This document shows, piece after piece, positions 63,053 to 64,000 of a stretch of DNA of 64,000 bases; the stretch's first letter is position 1, and each line of letters begins with the position of its first letter. The notes below the pieces were generated by a model that ran no database searches, was not told the origin of the DNA, and saw only the letters and a list, made by a program, of their open reading frames with translations. The DNA is from an uncultured PS1 clade bacterium (GTDB lineage: Bacteria > Pseudomonadota > Alphaproteobacteria > RS24): the NCBI GenBank assembly GCA_902624095.1, contig CACNWB010000007.1, positions 1-64,000 on the forward strand, read 5' to 3'. A program made the translations under genes and the position numbers.

Positions 63053-64000
63053 ATGACGAACAAAAAATTCGGACGTCGCCAAATTTTGGGCGGGCTGGCG
63101 ACTGGCTCGGCAGCACTGGGGCTATCGGCTCAGGCACCGGCCTATGCAACAGGAAAACGCCGCATGAAAATGGTGACGACTTGGGCGAAAAACTTCCCCG
63201 GCCTTGGAACCGCGCCCGAAAACATTGCCAAGCGCGTGCGTGACATGACCGACGGGCAACTCGACATTAAAATTTACGCCGCTGGGGAACTGGTTAGCCC
63301 GTTTGATAGTTTTGACGCGGTATCCACCGGAACGGCAGATCTCTATAGTGGGGCCGAATATTACTGGCAGGGAAAATCGCCTGCGTTCAATTTCTTCACC
63401 GCCGTTCCCTTCGGCATGACCGCGCAAGAGCTGACTGCATGGATTAATTTCGGCGGCGGGCAGGAATTGTGGGACACGCTTTCGGCAAAGTTCAATATTC
63501 GCGCGTTTCAGTCGGCCAATACCGGCGTTCAAATGGGCGGATGGTTCAACAAGGAAATCAACACGCTTGACGACTTTAAGGGTCTGAAAATAAGAATGCC
63601 GGGGCTGGGCGGTGAAGTGATGCGCAAACTTGGTGCCGCCGCCGTCTCGCTGCCGGGCGTTGAAATTTTTCCGAGCATGAAAAGCGGTGCCATTGACGCG
63701 ACCGAATGGGTGGGGCCGTGGAATGATCTGGCATCGGGGTTCTATCAGGTAGCAAAATATTACTATTGTCCAGGCTTTCACGAGCCGGGCGCGGGGCTGT
63801 CGACCGGCATTAATCTTGATGTCTGGAATTCATTGACGCCCGGCCAGCAGGAAATTCTGCGCACAGCATGTCAGGCGGAAAATGAGCACACATTCAGCGA
63901 ATATAATTATCGCAATGCCGCGGCGCTTGCGACGCTCATCACCCGCCACAAAGTGCAGGTGCGCCGTTTCTCGCCCGATATTATGACAGCTCTGAAACAA
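63053..64000 (+). CDS. TRAP transporter solute-binding protein DctP (partial, runs off right edge); possible Tat signal
   Basis: MTNKKFGRRQILGGLATGSAALGLS...KMVTTWAKNFPGLGTAPENIAKRVRDMTDGQLDIKIYAAGELV; no stop in window so absent from ORF track. Confidence 0.92.
   Translation, partial: MTNKKFGRRQILGGLATGSAALGLSAQAPAYATGKRRMKMVTTWAKNFPGLGTAPENIAKRVRDMTDGQLDIKIYAAGELVSPFDSFDAVSTGTADLYSGAEYYWQGKSPAFNFFTAVPFGMTAQELTAWINFGGGQELWDTLSAKFNIRAFQSANTGVQMGGWFNKEINTLDDFKGLKIRMPGLGGEVMRKLGAAAVSLPGVEIFPSMKSGAIDATEWVGPWNDLASGFYQVAKYYYCPGFHEPGAGLSTGINLDVWNSLTPGQQEILRTACQAENEHTFSEYNYRNAAALATLITRHKVQVRRFSPDIMTALKQ

Noticed and set aside
63122-63781. 219-aa minus-strand ORF near the right edge
   Set aside because: Antisense to a clear DctP open frame that is missing from the ORF track only because it has no stop in the window

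Overview
This 64 kb window looks like an alphaproteobacterial chromosome segment, inferred from gene order and family content. About 20-33 kb and 39-64 kb are conserved housekeeping clusters: recJ-glpX-hom-aminotransferase, argC-fabZ-rpsI-rplM, ctaA, ihfA-fabH-plsX, hppA, thiL-nusB-ribH-ribBA-ribE-ribD-nrdR-glyA, a branched-chain acyl-CoA degradation set, hemB, bpt, and a truncated TRAP solute-binding protein at the right edge. Three tRNA genes are visible: Pro-TGG, Glu-TTC and Pro-GGG. The accessory content is in three blocks. (i) 1.1-5.0 kb holds an SDR / P450 / DUF3237 / Baeyer-Villiger-like monooxygenase operon. (ii) 8.2-18.8 kb holds two membrane di-iron desaturase-family proteins, a secreted sulfatase, a DUF1254 protein, two paralogous FAD oxidoreductases, a protein strongly resembling styrene oxide isomerase (StyC), an ABM-fold protein and an unassigned secreted protein. 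Two related ~43-nt elements lie upstream of the two transcription units in the second half of this block. (iii) 34-39 kb holds an alternative oxidase, a homocysteine methyltransferase and several unassigned ORFs, two of which carry a nearly identical duplicated 62-nt leader with a possible RNA fold near the ribosome-binding site. The strongest candidates for something undescribed are the StyC-like/desaturase cluster with its shared upstream element, and the duplicated leader. All family calls are from reading sequence motifs; no database search was run.
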